64,000 nt of DNA from Ruminococcus sp. UBA3665 (GTDB lineage: Bacteria > Bacillota > Clostridia > Oscillospirales > Ruminococcaceae), in NCBI GenBank assembly GCA_002373165.1, contig DFJS01000009.1:5403-69402 (forward strand). The letters are read 5' to 3'. Below, piece by piece: positions 17,423 through 26,640 of this stretch. The notes beneath the pieces are model-generated. The model saw only the letters and a list, made by a program, of their open reading frames with translations, had not been told where the DNA came from and searched no databases. Within the stretch, counting starts at the first letter, position 1. Every line of letters begins with the position of its first letter. The translations under genes and the position numbers were made by a program.

Positions 17423-20356
17423 ATGAATGTATATGCTTTGGGAATTGATGTCGGTTCTACCACAGTCAAGACAGTAGTCTGTAACGAAGCCGGCAGTATT
17501 CTGCATTCAGCCTACCAGCGGCATTTTTCAAAAGTAAAGGAGACAGTATCGGAACAGCTGGAAATGATTAAAGAAAAATTTCCGGATGCTTCATTTCGCA
17601 GTGCCATGACCGGTTCTGCCGGTCTGGGACTGGCAAATGCCGCAGGGATTTCGTTCGTGCAGGAGGTACACGCGGCCTTTCTGGCAGTCAGAACATGCTT
17701 TCCGGATGCCGATGCTGTAATTGAACTGGGCGGCGAAGATGCCAAAATTATTTTTCTGACCGGCGGCGTAGAACAGAGAATGAACGGCTCCTGTGCCGGA
17801 GGAACCGGCGCATTTATTGACCAGATGGCCACACTGCTGGGCATTTCCGTGCAGGAGCTGGACGAAGCTTCTCTGAAAGCAACCAGAACTTATCCCATTG
17901 CCTCACGGTGCGGAGTATTTGCAAAATCGGACATTCAGCCGCTGCTGAATCAGGGGGCGGCGCGTGAGGATGTTGCCGCCAGTATTTTCAAAGCAGTGGT
18001 AGATCAGACTGTTGCCGGACTGGCACAGGGCAGAGAAATCAAGGGAAAAATTCTGTTTCTGGGGGGGCCGCTGTCGTTCCAGAAAGGATTAAGAAAAGCC
18101 TTTGTCGAAGGTCTGGGATTATCGGAAGAAAATGCAGTATTTCCGGAGCAGGCACCTGTATTTGTGGCACTTGGCAGTGCGCTGTATGCGGAAGAAAGCA
18201 AAGATTCCCCGAAAACAGCCGCAGATTTGCTGAAAAAAGTTCATAATGCAAAAGCAAATTCTGATGTCATGACGGGGGAAAAATTATTTTCTTCTCATGA
18301 AGAATATGCTGCATTTGTAGAACGTCACAGGCAGTGTGATCTTGCCTATGCTGATTTGCGCACTTACGAAGGCGATGCCTATCTTGGCATTGATTCGGGT
18401 TCTACTACAACAAAGCTGGTGCTGATTACAGAGGACGGCCGTCTGTTATACAGTCATTATGCCTCGAACGAAGGCCAGCCGCTGGACAGAATCGCCGACA
18501 GATTAAAGCAGATTTATCAGGATAAAAATAAAAATCTGATTATCAAGGCCAGTGCCGTGACAGGGTACGGCGAAGATCTGATTAAAGCAGGATTATCAGT
18601 AGATTATGGCATTGTAGAAACAGTAGCGCATTTCAAGGCGGCATCTTTTTTCTGTCCGGATGTGGATTTTATTATCGACATCGGCGGCCAGGATATCAAA
18701 TGCTTCAAGATCAAGAACGGCGCAATTGACAGTATTATGCTGAATGAAGCCTGTTCTTCGGGCTGCGGGTCTTTTATCCAGACATTTGCAATGGCACTGG
18801 GCTATGATATCGGAGAATTTTCACAGATGGGACTGTTTGCAGAAAATCCTGTAGAACTGGGTTCGCGTTGTACGGTATTTATGAACAGCAGTGTCAAGCA
18901 GGCACAGAAGGACGGCGCAACGGTAGAAGATATTTCGGCCGGATTATCGGCATCGATTATCAAGAATGCAATTTATAAAGTCATCCGTGCCAAGAGCGTG
19001 GACGAACTGGGAAAGAATATTGTCGTACAGGGCGGAACGTTTCTGAATGATGCCGTTCTGAGATGTTTCGAGCGCGAAATCGGCCGGAATGTGATTCGTC
19101 CGGCAATATCAGGACTGATGGGCGCATTTGGTGCGGCTCTGTATGCGAAGGAACAGCAGGAAGAAAACGGCGAAACAAGCCTGATTTCCCCGGAAGCACT
19201 GGAGAATTTTTCTTATACGTCGAAAAACGTCCGCTGCGGCAGATGTACGGCAAACTGTCTGCTGAATGTGATTAAATTTTCCGATGGCGGCAGATATATT
19301 TCAGGCAACCGCTGTGAAAAGGGTGCCGGAGTCAAGCGCGAAACAGAAGTTCCGGATTTATATAATTATAAATATGATCGTCTGATGGAAATTGCCGGAA
19401 AAAAGCCGGCCCGGAAGAAAGCTGTGGTAGGACTGCCGATGGTGCTGAATTTTTACGAACTGCTGCCTTTCTGGCATACGCTGTTCACAAAGCTTGGCTT
19501 TGAAGCAGTGATATCAGGCGAGAGTAATCGGAAAATGTATTTCAGGGGACAGCACACAATTCCGTCGGATACGGTATGTTATCCGGCGAAGATTGCGCAC
19601 GGGCATATAGAAGCCTTGCTGGAAAAGAAGGCAGATTTTATCTTCTGGCCGTGCATGACTTACAATCTGGGCGAACCGGATACGGATAACCGGTTTAATT
19701 GTCCTGTGGTGGCCTATTATCCGGAATTGATGAAGGCAAATCACAGTGCGCTGAATGATAAGAATTTCTGTTATCCGTATCTGGATATTAATAACCGGAA
19801 GAATGTAATTCAGGTTATGAAGAAGACGCTGGAAAAATACGGCGTACAGAAGCAGATACCCGCAGCAGTGGATGCGGCCTATCAGGCACTGGATGATTTC
19901 CGGAACGAGCTGGCAGGCAAGGCAAAGGAAATCATTGCCCAGGCCAGAGCGGAAGGCCGTAAAATTATTGTACTTGCAGGCAGGCCGTATCATCTGGATA
20001 AAGAGATCAATCACGGAATTCACAAGCTGATTACAAGTCTGGGGCTTGCGGTAGTTTCGGAAGAAAGCGTAGCGGCAATGGGAAAAATGCCGCATCTGCA
20101 TGTATATAATCAATGGACGTATCACAGCAGATTGTACCGTGCCGCGCAGTATGTCACAACCCAGCCGGATATGCAGCTGGTGCAGCTGGTATCGTTCGGG
20201 TGCGGCATCGATGCCATCACAACGGACGAAGTCCGGAGCATTCTGGAATCTTCCGGAAAGCTCTATACGCAGTTGAAAATTGATGAGATTACAAATCTCG
20301 GTGCGGCAAAAATCAGGCTGAGAAGTCTGCTTGCTGCCATGAATCAGCAGAAATAA
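17423..20356 (+). CDS. 2-hydroxyacyl-CoA dehydratase activase-like ATPase, double ASKHA domain
   Basis: In this 977-residue protein, two BcrAD/BadFG-type ASKHA ATPase domains lie in tandem (about 3-255 and 320-575), each starting with a phosphate loop (GIDVGSTTVKT; GIDSGSTTTKL). Each has cysteine positions expected for a bridging [4Fe-4S] cluster: SCAGGTGAF and ASRCGVFAKS in the first, CSSGCGSF and GSRCTVFMNS in the second. A Cys-rich segment (CGRCTANC, NRCEKG near 610-635) and a DUF2229 domain follow. Such proteins use ATP to inject an electron into a dehydratase-like partner. In many Clostridia the region is one protein of about 1400 residues; here it stops and the next gene supplies the rest. 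The substrate is unknown. Confidence 0.88.
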   Translation: MNVYALGIDVGSTTVKTVVCNEAGSILHSAYQRHFSKVKETVSEQLEMIKEKFPDASFRSAMTGSAGLGLANAAGISFVQEVHAAFLAVRTCFPDADAVIELGGEDAKIIFLTGGVEQRMNGSCAGGTGAFIDQMATLLGISVQELDEASLKATRTYPIASRCGVFAKSDIQPLLNQGAAREDVAASIFKAVVDQTVAGLAQGREIKGKILFLGGPLSFQKGLRKAFVEGLGLSEENAVFPEQAPVFVALGSALYAEESKDSPKTAADLLKKVHNAKANSDVMTGEKLFSSHEEYAAFVERHRQCDLAYADLRTYEGDAYLGIDSGSTTTKLVLITEDGRLLYSHYASNEGQPLDRIADRLKQIYQDKNKNLIIKASAVTGYGEDLIKAGLSVDYGIVETVAHFKAASFFCPDVDFIIDIGGQDIKCFKIKNGAIDSIMLNEACSSGCGSFIQTFAMALGYDIGEFSQMGLFAENPVELGSRCTVFMNSSVKQAQKDGATVEDISAGLSASIIKNAIYKVIRAKSVDELGKNIVVQGGTFLNDAVLRCFEREIGRNVIRPAISGLMGAFGAALYAKEQQEENGETSLISPEALENFSYTSKNVRCGRCTANCLLNVIKFSDGGRYISGNRCEKGAGVKRETEVPDLYNYKYDRLMEIAGKKPARKKAVVGLPMVLNFYELLPFWHTLFTKLGFEAVISGESNRKMYFRGQHTIPSDTVCYPAKIAHGHIEALLEKKADFIFWPCMTYNLGEPDTDNRFNCPVVAYYPELMKANHSALNDKNFCYPYLDINNRKNVIQVMKKTLEKYGVQKQIPAAVDAAYQALDDFRNELAGKAKEIIAQARAEGRKIIVLAGRPYHLDKEINHGIHKLITSLGLAVVSEESVAAMGKMPHLHVYNQWTYHSRLYRAAQYVTTQPDMQLVQLVSFGCGIDAITTDEVRSILESSGKLYTQLKIDEITNLGAAKIRLRSLLAAMNQQK

Positions 20357-20377
20357 GCAGGAAAGGAGAATGTTTTT

Positions 20378-21628
20378 TTGGAAAAAGAAAGAGATTATCC
20401 GATTTTTACAAAAGAAATGAAAGAAACGCATACTATTTTGATTCCGACTATGCTGGAAATACACTTTGAACTGATGGTGCATATTTTCGGAATTTATGGA
20501 TACAAAGCGGAAGTGCTTCACAGCGAATCGCGGACGGTGATCAATGAAGGGCTGAAAAACGTGCATAATGATACCTGTTATCCGGCACTGTTATGTATCG
20601 GCCAGTTCATGGAAGCACTGAAAAGCGGCCGTTACGATGTGAATAAAGTAGCACTGATGCTGCCTCAGACGGGCGGCGGCTGCCGGGCATCGAATTATAT
20701 TTATTTATTAAGAAAAGCCCTGAAAGATACGTTTCCGCAGGTGCCTGTCATATCGCTGAATTTTGTCGGCATGGAGAAAGACCCGGAAAACGGCTGGAAA
20801 ATCAGCACATCAGAAGTCGTCCGGATTCTGTACGGCATTGGTTACGGCGATATGCTCCAGAGTTTGTATAACCAGTGCAGGTCTTACGAACTCGTCAAAG
20901 GCGAATCAGAAAAAGTACTGAACAAATGGATTAAGCGGGTGAAAATTCTGCTTAGTTCCAATGATTATGTGCACACAAAGAAATATTATCAGATGATGCT
21001 GGATGATTTTGCAAGAGTGCCGCGGTCTTCAGTACCGAAAATCCGCGTGGGGATTGTCGGGGAGATTTATGTGAAATATTCGCCGCTGGGAAATAATCAT
21101 CTGGAAGATTTTCTGATTTCAGAAGGCTGTGAGCCGGTTGTTCCGTCTCTGCTGGAATTTGTGCTGTATTATCTGTTCACCAAAGTGAATGAAGCTAAAC
21201 TTTACGGCAGAGTCAACGCATCGACACCTGTATATCAGATGTTTTACAAGATGTTTCTGGCCGAACAGCGGCGTGTGGTCAAGCTGATGAACGAGCACGG
21301 CGTATTCAGGCCGCCCCATGATTTCGAGCATCTTCTGCATTCGGTGCAGCAGTATATCGGCCTTGGCGTGAACATGGGCGAAGGCTGGCTGATTCCGGCA
21401 GAAATGGGCGCACTGGCCGAGAGCGGCACAGAAAATATTATCTGTACCCAGCCGTTCGGCTGTCTGCCGAATCATATTATTGCCAAAGGCATGAGCCGTG
21501 CAGTCAAGGAACGCTATCCTGACGCGAATATTATTGCGATTGATTACGATCCTGGTGCAACGCGGGTCAATCAGGAAAACAGAATCAAGCTGATGCTTGC
21601 CAATGCAAGAGTTTCCGGCAGTCTGTAA
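20378..21628 (+). CDS. Dehydratase-like partner of the activase (C-terminal part of the usual fusion)
   Basis: This 416-residue protein matches the C-terminal region of the large acyl-CoA dehydratase activase fusion proteins of Clostridia and is related to the HgdB/CoA-substrate-specific dehydratase fold. Conserved cysteines are seen at NDTCYPALLC near residue 68 and in GGGCRASNY near 105, with another in TQPFGCLPNHI near residue 367. These are candidate cluster ligands. The start is a TTG at 20378 with AAAGGAG eight bases upstream, 21 bases after the previous stop. The real ribosome site argues for a genuine two-gene arrangement rather than a sequencing frameshift. No other CoA-pathway gene is nearby. 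Confidence 0.8.
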   Translation: MEKERDYPIFTKEMKETHTILIPTMLEIHFELMVHIFGIYGYKAEVLHSESRTVINEGLKNVHNDTCYPALLCIGQFMEALKSGRYDVNKVALMLPQTGGGCRASNYIYLLRKALKDTFPQVPVISLNFVGMEKDPENGWKISTSEVVRILYGIGYGDMLQSLYNQCRSYELVKGESEKVLNKWIKRVKILLSSNDYVHTKKYYQMMLDDFARVPRSSVPKIRVGIVGEIYVKYSPLGNNHLEDFLISEGCEPVVPSLLEFVLYYLFTKVNEAKLYGRVNASTPVYQMFYKMFLAEQRRVVKLMNEHGVFRPPHDFEHLLHSVQQYIGLGVNMGEGWLIPAEMGALAESGTENIICTQPFGCLPNHIIAKGMSRAVKERYPDANIIAIDYDPGATRVNQENRIKLMLANARVSGSL

Positions 21629-21636
21629 AAACAGTA

Positions 21637-21665
21637 TTTACAAAATCGCAATAGTGTGCTATAAT
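21637..21665 (+). promoter_or_regulatory. Promoter of the 95-aa gene / proS operon
   Basis: TTTACA (21637-21642) and TATAAT (21660-21665) have a 17-bp spacer, just after the stop of the previous gene. Confidence 0.75.
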
Positions 21666-21683
21666 AGCAGAGGACTGAAAGAT

Positions 21684-21971
21684 ATGCTGGAAAATACAAT
21701 CGACGGCGGTGTAATACTGCGTTTTGGCCTGAAATGTCTGGGAATTTTTGCGCTGATTTTTCTGGCAGCGGTATTCACGCCGAAAATGGCAGAATATATC
21801 GATAAATGGAAATCCGCACACAGCCGGAATGCTTCTGTAGAGCATCCCCGGACAAAAGAAAATTATACCGTGCGGTCAATTTACGAACTGCCCCCCGAAC
21901 CGGAAGAGAAATCCCCGGAACACGCAAAGAAAAAAGCATCCGTCCGGAAAAAAACAAATAAAAATAATTAG
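21684..21971 (+). CDS. Small single-pass membrane protein, unknown
   Basis: The family was not recognised. It is 95 residues from the ATG at 21684, which follows AGAGGA and the promoter at 21637-21665; the longer in-frame extension would start upstream of that promoter. One transmembrane helix (about residues 10-31) is followed by a charged tail that ends in a Lys-rich stretch. It is 18 bases ahead of proS and is the first gene of the long plus-strand run to ymdB. No function is claimed. Confidence 0.6.
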   Translation: MLENTIDGGVILRFGLKCLGIFALIFLAAVFTPKMAEYIDKWKSAHSRNASVEHPRTKENYTVRSIYELPPEPEEKSPEHAKKKASVRKKTNKNN

Positions 21972-21989
21972 CAAGAGAGGTTTTTTAGT

Positions 21990-23441
21990 ATGGCAAAACA
22001 GGATAAAAACAAAAAAGCAGTAGAAGCAATTACTTCTATGGAAGAAGATTTCGCACAGTGGTACACAGATATTGTCAAGAAAGCAGAACTGATTTCTTAT
22101 ACCAGTGTAAAGGGCTGTATGGTCATCCGGCCTTATGGATATGCCATCTGGGAGAATATCCAGAAGATTTTAGACGGCATGTTCAAAGAAACAGGCCATG
22201 AAAATGTATGTATGCCGATGTTCATTCCGGAATCACTGTTACAGAAAGAAAAAGATCATGTAGAAGGTTTTGCCCCGGAAGTAGCCTGGGTGACACACGG
22301 CGGCAGTGAACGGCTGGAAGAAAGGCTCTGTGTCCGTCCTACTTCGGAAACACTGTTCTGTGAACACTACGCACAGATTGTGCATTCTTACAGAGATCTG
22401 CCGAAATTATACAATCAGTGGGTCAGCGTGGTAAGATGGGAAAAGACAACCAGACCGTTCCTGCGTTCCAGAGAATTTTTATGGCAGGAAGGCCATACTA
22501 TTCATGCTACAGCAGAAGAAGCAATTGAAGAAACAGAAAAAATGCTGAATGTCTATACAAAATTCTGCGTGGATGCACTGGCAATGCCTGTCGTGCAGGG
22601 CAAAAAGACCGAAAGCGACAAATTCGCCGGAGCAGTAGCGACTTATGCCATCGAAGCCCTGATGCACGACGGCAAAGCCTTGCAGGCAGGCACATCGCAT
22701 TATTTCGGCGACGGCTTTGCCAAAGCATTCGGGATTCAGTATGCCGGAAAAGATAATAAATTGCAGTATGCGCATCAGACAAGCTGGGGCGTGACGACAA
22801 GATTAATCGGAGCGATTATTATGACACACGGCGATAATAACGGTCTTGTGCTGCCTCCGGCAGTAGCCCCCATTCAGGCAGTGATTGTTCCGGCGGCCAT
22901 GCACAAAGAAGGCGTACTGGACAAGGCAAGAGAATTATATCATACACTGAAAAATGCCGGAATCAGAGTAAAATTAGATGATTCTGAAAATTCTCCGGGC
23001 TGGAAGTTTGCCGAATACGAGATGAAAGGCGTTCCTGTTCGAGTAGAAATCGGTCCGCGCGATATCGAAGCCAATCAGTGTGTGCTTGTGACACGGCATA
23101 ATAATGAAAAAACAAGTATTTCTCTGGATACGCTTGCAGAGAGCGTGCAGGAAAAATTGCAGGAAGTTCACGACGGTTTATATCAGGCCGCTCTGGAAAA
23201 CAGAAATAAAAGAACATACCAGTGCCGGACTATTGAAGAAATCAATCAGACACTGAATGAAAAAGGCGACGGATTTATTGAAGCCATGTGGTGCGGAGAC
23301 GAGGCCTGCGAAGACGAAGTCAAGGCACAGACCGGAGCAGGTTCCAGATGCATTCCGCTGGAACAGAAGCAGATTTCGGATGTATGTGTCTGCTGCGGAA
23401 AGCCTGCCAGGCACATGGTACTCTGGGGCAAAGCATATTGA
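21990..23441 (+). CDS. proS: Prolyl-tRNA synthetase (short, archaeal/eukaryotic-type)
   Basis: This 483-residue class II synthetase charges tRNA-Pro. It belongs to the short ProS type without the large editing insertion, recognisable by the N-terminal EDFAQWYTDIVKKAEL, motif 2 in VRWEKTTRPFLRSREFLWQEGHT (around residues 150-170), and a zinc-type C-terminal domain with C/C positions (CVCCGK). The ATG at 21990 is preceded by AGAGAGG. Its stop overlaps the next start by one base (TGATG), which implies coupling with the GH3 lipoprotein. Confidence 0.95.
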   Translation: MAKQDKNKKAVEAITSMEEDFAQWYTDIVKKAELISYTSVKGCMVIRPYGYAIWENIQKILDGMFKETGHENVCMPMFIPESLLQKEKDHVEGFAPEVAWVTHGGSERLEERLCVRPTSETLFCEHYAQIVHSYRDLPKLYNQWVSVVRWEKTTRPFLRSREFLWQEGHTIHATAEEAIEETEKMLNVYTKFCVDALAMPVVQGKKTESDKFAGAVATYAIEALMHDGKALQAGTSHYFGDGFAKAFGIQYAGKDNKLQYAHQTSWGVTTRLIGAIIMTHGDNNGLVLPPAVAPIQAVIVPAAMHKEGVLDKARELYHTLKNAGIRVKLDDSENSPGWKFAEYEMKGVPVRVEIGPRDIEANQCVLVTRHNNEKTSISLDTLAESVQEKLQEVHDGLYQAALENRNKRTYQCRTIEEINQTLNEKGDGFIEAMWCGDEACEDEVKAQTGAGSRCIPLEQKQISDVCVCCGKPARHMVLWGKAY

Positions 23442-24982
23442 TGAAAATCCGGAAGATTAATTTATATATATGCCTTTTCTGTCTGCTGTGCTGTACGGGC
23501 TGCGGAAAGAAAATCGAACAGCAGCAGGCAGAAGTTCCGGAAACTTCACAGCCGGAAACAACTTATACAGATACAGAAACGACTTCTGTCACAACAACAG
23601 CACAGACAACACAGACCACAGTCACTGTTTCAGAATCCGGAACAGAAACAACGCAGACAACAACCGGAATTCCTGCAACAGAATCTGAAACGGAAACAGA
23701 ACTGATTTCTGCCGAAGCAGTCCCGGATGAAGAAAATCCGCAGGAGACTATGATAATTTATTATTATGAAGTCAGCGGCGATGAAAATTCCGGAAAAAAA
23801 CGGACTTCAGTTTCTCGTTCTCCAGCGGCAGTCACAACACAGACCACAGTGATAACAGATCCCGTGATAGAAACAGCTCCTCCGGAAACAGAAATCCCGG
23901 AAGAGCCGGAAACACAGCCGGAACCTGCCGTGTTAAGCGGCAATGCGCAGGAGATTCTGGAACAGATGACTCTGAAACAGAAAATTTATCAGATGTTTAT
24001 TGTCACGCCGGAACTTCTGACAGGAGCCGGCACTGTCACAGCAGCCGGCACATGGACACAGCAGAGCATTCAGGAACAGCCCGTAGGCGGTCTGATTTAT
24101 TTCGGAGAAAATCTGATTTCCCGCGCACAGACTTCGGAAATGCTGTCGAATACTCAGCAGTATGCACGGGAATCAGGTGTAGGCATGTTTCTGGCCGTGG
24201 ATGAAGAGGGCGGACTGGTAGCACGCTGTGCAAAGAAGTTAGGCACAACGGCACTGAATCCGATGGCGGTCTACGGAAGCCGCAACGACTGGGACGAAGC
24301 TTTCTGGATAGGTCAGACGTTAGGGAATGAGATTCAGCAGTTCGGCTTTAATCTGGATTTTGCGCCTGTAGCGGATGTGAATCTGAATTCCGGAAACGAA
24401 CTGGGAAACAGAATTTTCAGCAGTGATCCCTATGTGGTAGGGAATATGGTAAACGGCGTAGTGCAGGGAATGCAGAGCACCGGGACAGCGGCAACGCTGA
24501 AGCATTTTCCGGGGCTGGGTGCAGAAAACGGCAACGCGCATTATGCGGATAAAATTATCATTGACCGCACACTGGATGATTTAAGAAATGCCGAATTTAT
24601 ACCGTTTCAGTTCGGGATTGATGCAGGTGCAGATTTTGTCATGGTCAGTCATCAGATTGTAACAGGTGCAGGGGATGGACTGCCCTCTTGCCTGTCTCCT
24701 GTGATCTGCACGGATTTGCTGAGAAACGAACTGGGCTTTAATGGAATTATTATTACAGATTCGTTTGCCATGAATACTATTTCCGGCAGCTGGAGTCCGG
24801 CAGATTCCGCCGTCATGGCCGTAGAAGCCGGCGTGGATATTATTTTAATTCCGACTGATTTAAATGCTTCTGTCAATGCCATTGCCTCTGCTGTCGAAAG
24901 CGGCCGCATAGCAGAAGAAAGAATTAATGAAAGCGTCTATCGGATTTTACTGGAAAAAGAAAAAATGAATCTTCTGGGGTGA
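23441..24982 (+). CDS. GH3 beta-N-acetylhexosaminidase-like lipoprotein
   Basis: This 513-residue protein has a lipoprotein signal: basic start, hydrophobic helix and lipobox LCCTGC near residue 20. A Thr/Ser/Glu/Pro-rich spacer of about 150 residues follows, consistent with a stalk through the wall. The GH3 domain fills about 165-510 and shows NagZ-type motifs: LAVDEEGG, LKHFPGLG with a downstream His, and ITDSFAM carrying the nucleophile aspartate. NagZ enzymes release N-acetylglucosamine in wall recycling, so a muropeptide or chitin-fragment substrate is likely but unproven. The start at 23441 is fixed by the signal peptide and the overlap with proS. Confidence 0.88.
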   Translation: MKIRKINLYICLFCLLCCTGCGKKIEQQQAEVPETSQPETTYTDTETTSVTTTAQTTQTTVTVSESGTETTQTTTGIPATESETETELISAEAVPDEENPQETMIIYYYEVSGDENSGKKRTSVSRSPAAVTTQTTVITDPVIETAPPETEIPEEPETQPEPAVLSGNAQEILEQMTLKQKIYQMFIVTPELLTGAGTVTAAGTWTQQSIQEQPVGGLIYFGENLISRAQTSEMLSNTQQYARESGVGMFLAVDEEGGLVARCAKKLGTTALNPMAVYGSRNDWDEAFWIGQTLGNEIQQFGFNLDFAPVADVNLNSGNELGNRIFSSDPYVVGNMVNGVVQGMQSTGTAATLKHFPGLGAENGNAHYADKIIIDRTLDDLRNAEFIPFQFGIDAGADFVMVSHQIVTGAGDGLPSCLSPVICTDLLRNELGFNGIIITDSFAMNTISGSWSPADSAVMAVEAGVDIILIPTDLNASVNAIASAVESGRIAEERINESVYRILLEKEKMNLLG

Positions 24983-24986
24983 GTTT

Positions 24987-25583
24987 ATGCAGAAAGACAG
25001 ATTTTCACAGCAGCTGGAATTTATTCTCGAGCTGGATAAATTAAAGAATATCAGACGGCAGACACTGGTGCTGCACGAGGACAGAGCAGAAAATGATGCC
25101 GAACATAGTTTTCATCTTGCTGTCATGGCCTGTATTCTGGCAGAACATGCACGGGAGGAAATAGATGTGCTTCATGTAATGAAAATGGTGCTGATGCATG
25201 ATGTAGTCGAAATCGATGCCGGAGATACGTATTGTTATGACGAAGCCGGAAATCAGACAAAAGCAGAACGGGAACAGAAAGCAGCAGACCGGATTTTTGC
25301 GCTTCTGCCGGAAGAGCAGGAAAAGGAATATCGGGGATTATGGGAAGAATTCGAGGCACGGGAAACGCCGGAATCTAAATTTGCCAACGCTCTGGACAGA
25401 ATTCATCCTATGTTATTGAATTATGCCAAAGGCGGCATATCCTGGAAGAAGCACGGCATTCATGTCTCTCAGGCAGAAGCGAGAAACTGCGGCATAACCG
25501 ATGCCGGAAGCGAACGCATCGGCAAACTGGCAAAAGAAATCATCGAAGCCGGCAGGGCGGCCGGAATGCTGCTGGAGGACTGA
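24987..25583 (+). CDS. HD-domain phosphohydrolase (YfbR/HD_3-like)
   Basis: This 198-residue protein has the HD-fold metal motifs: DAEHSFHLA near residue 37, the LMHDVVEIDAGD HD pair near 70 and a late aspartate in ANALDRIHPML near 130. Proteins of this shape include 5'-deoxynucleotidases such as YfbR and other nucleotide hydrolases, cytoplasmic and metal dependent. The exact substrate is not visible. It starts four bases after the GH3 stop and ends four bases before the first MGLDV gene. Confidence 0.85.
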   Translation: MQKDRFSQQLEFILELDKLKNIRRQTLVLHEDRAENDAEHSFHLAVMACILAEHAREEIDVLHVMKMVLMHDVVEIDAGDTYCYDEAGNQTKAEREQKAADRIFALLPEEQEKEYRGLWEEFEARETPESKFANALDRIHPMLLNYAKGGISWKKHGIHVSQAEARNCGITDAGSERIGKLAKEIIEAGRAAGMLLED

Positions 25584-25587
25584 TTGT

Positions 25588-26085
25588 ATGGGGCTGGATG
25601 TATCAATTGAAGCTCGGATCCGGGAAAAGCAGTCCGGCAGAATTGTGACCGGCAGCGGCCAGAGCTTTGACGGTATTTATGCCGGCCAGTGTCTTGAAAT
25701 CTGCTATTGGCGCAAATGCTATGATATCCGGGACAGATTGATTGAAATTGCCAGAAAGCACGGCGGAAGAGTGCTGGAGGAACCGGATTTGGTATTTTCG
25801 CTTCCGGCCAGAGCGTTTCCGGAAATTTATGCATTTCTGCTGAAACGCTCTCTTCTGAAACTGAATGAAGAACCTTCTGCAATGTGGGACAGACTGCAAT
25901 ATCAGGCGATCAATCTGGAAAATGCAAAACAAGTTCTGAATCTTCTCAGGTTTTTGAAAAAAGAGATAACTTATCCGGATTTATTGATTTCAGAGGAAAA
26001 ATTCCGTACGCTGGAGGAGTTTCAGGCATTCTGTGCCAGTCCGTGCGGATATGAATGGGAATATTTTTTAATTAATTCTTATTGA
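25588..26085 (+). CDS. Unknown MGLDV-type protein, copy 1
   Basis: The family was not recognised. The 165-residue soluble protein from the ATG at 25588 begins MGLDVSIEARIRE and is a tandem paralog of the next gene. Shared blocks are the MGLDV start, IRE..GRIV, EICxWR, AFPExYxxLLK, NLENAxxxLNxL and a final YxWEYFL. No signal peptide, membrane segment or catalytic motif is obvious. The conserved aromatic and acidic C-terminus suggests a compact alpha/beta domain. Position inside the proS-ymdB run and the four-base gap to the HD gene indicate co-expression. Confidence 0.65.
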   Translation: MGLDVSIEARIREKQSGRIVTGSGQSFDGIYAGQCLEICYWRKCYDIRDRLIEIARKHGGRVLEEPDLVFSLPARAFPEIYAFLLKRSLLKLNEEPSAMWDRLQYQAINLENAKQVLNLLRFLKKEITYPDLLISEEKFRTLEEFQAFCASPCGYEWEYFLINSY

Positions 26086-26099
26086 AGAAAGGGGAAAGC

Positions 26100-26609
26100 A
26101 TGGGACTGGATGTCAGAATAACGGCTGCAATCCGGGAACGGCGCACAGGCAGAATTGTTTCTGTATTCGACCGGAAAACTTATGAATCTGATATAAAATT
26201 TTATCCGGAGCTGAATCTGGAAGAAGAAGGCTGTTTCCGCCGGATAGAAATCTGCCATTGGCGCAGTATGCATAATCTGTTTGTCAGTCTGCAAGAGATT
26301 ATGATGAATTACGGCTTAAAAGCCGGAACAGATAAATATGAATTCAGGATAGCAGAAGAAGCTTTTCCGGAAGTTTATGAATATCTGCTGAAACAGGCTT
26401 CTTTGGAAAACGAAGAAGAAAATGACGATAACGGCTGGGGAACGCCTGCCTATCAGCGAGCAAATCTGGAAAATGCCCTGAATCTTCTGAACGTGATGAT
26501 GCTTCCCCAGTTTTTTGTCACAGAAAATCATTTTCTTCTTCCGGAAGATTATCAGTTATATCAGAAATCGCCGGAAGAATATGACTGGGAATATTTTCTG
26601 GAATATTAG
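26100..26609 (+). CDS. Unknown MGLDV-type protein, copy 2
   Basis: This 169-residue paralog of the preceding gene shares the same conserved blocks but has longer acidic loops (the EEENDD region near residue 104). The start is the ATG at 26100, preceded by AAAGGGGAAAG and aligned with the MGLDV start of copy 1; an in-frame ATG six codons upstream overlaps the previous stop and is less likely. Sequence drift between the copies is large, so this is an old duplication. No function is assigned. Confidence 0.65.
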   Translation: MGLDVRITAAIRERRTGRIVSVFDRKTYESDIKFYPELNLEEEGCFRRIEICHWRSMHNLFVSLQEIMMNYGLKAGTDKYEFRIAEEAFPEVYEYLLKQASLENEEENDDNGWGTPAYQRANLENALNLLNVMMLPQFFVTENHFLLPEDYQLYQKSPEEYDWEYFLEY

Positions 26610-26640
26610 ATGAGATAAGAAAAAAAGGAGAAAAAAAATC

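Noticed and set aside
17345..17423. Promoter before the activase gene
   Set aside because: TTGTAA and TATAAG are 26 bp apart, too far for a normal promoter.
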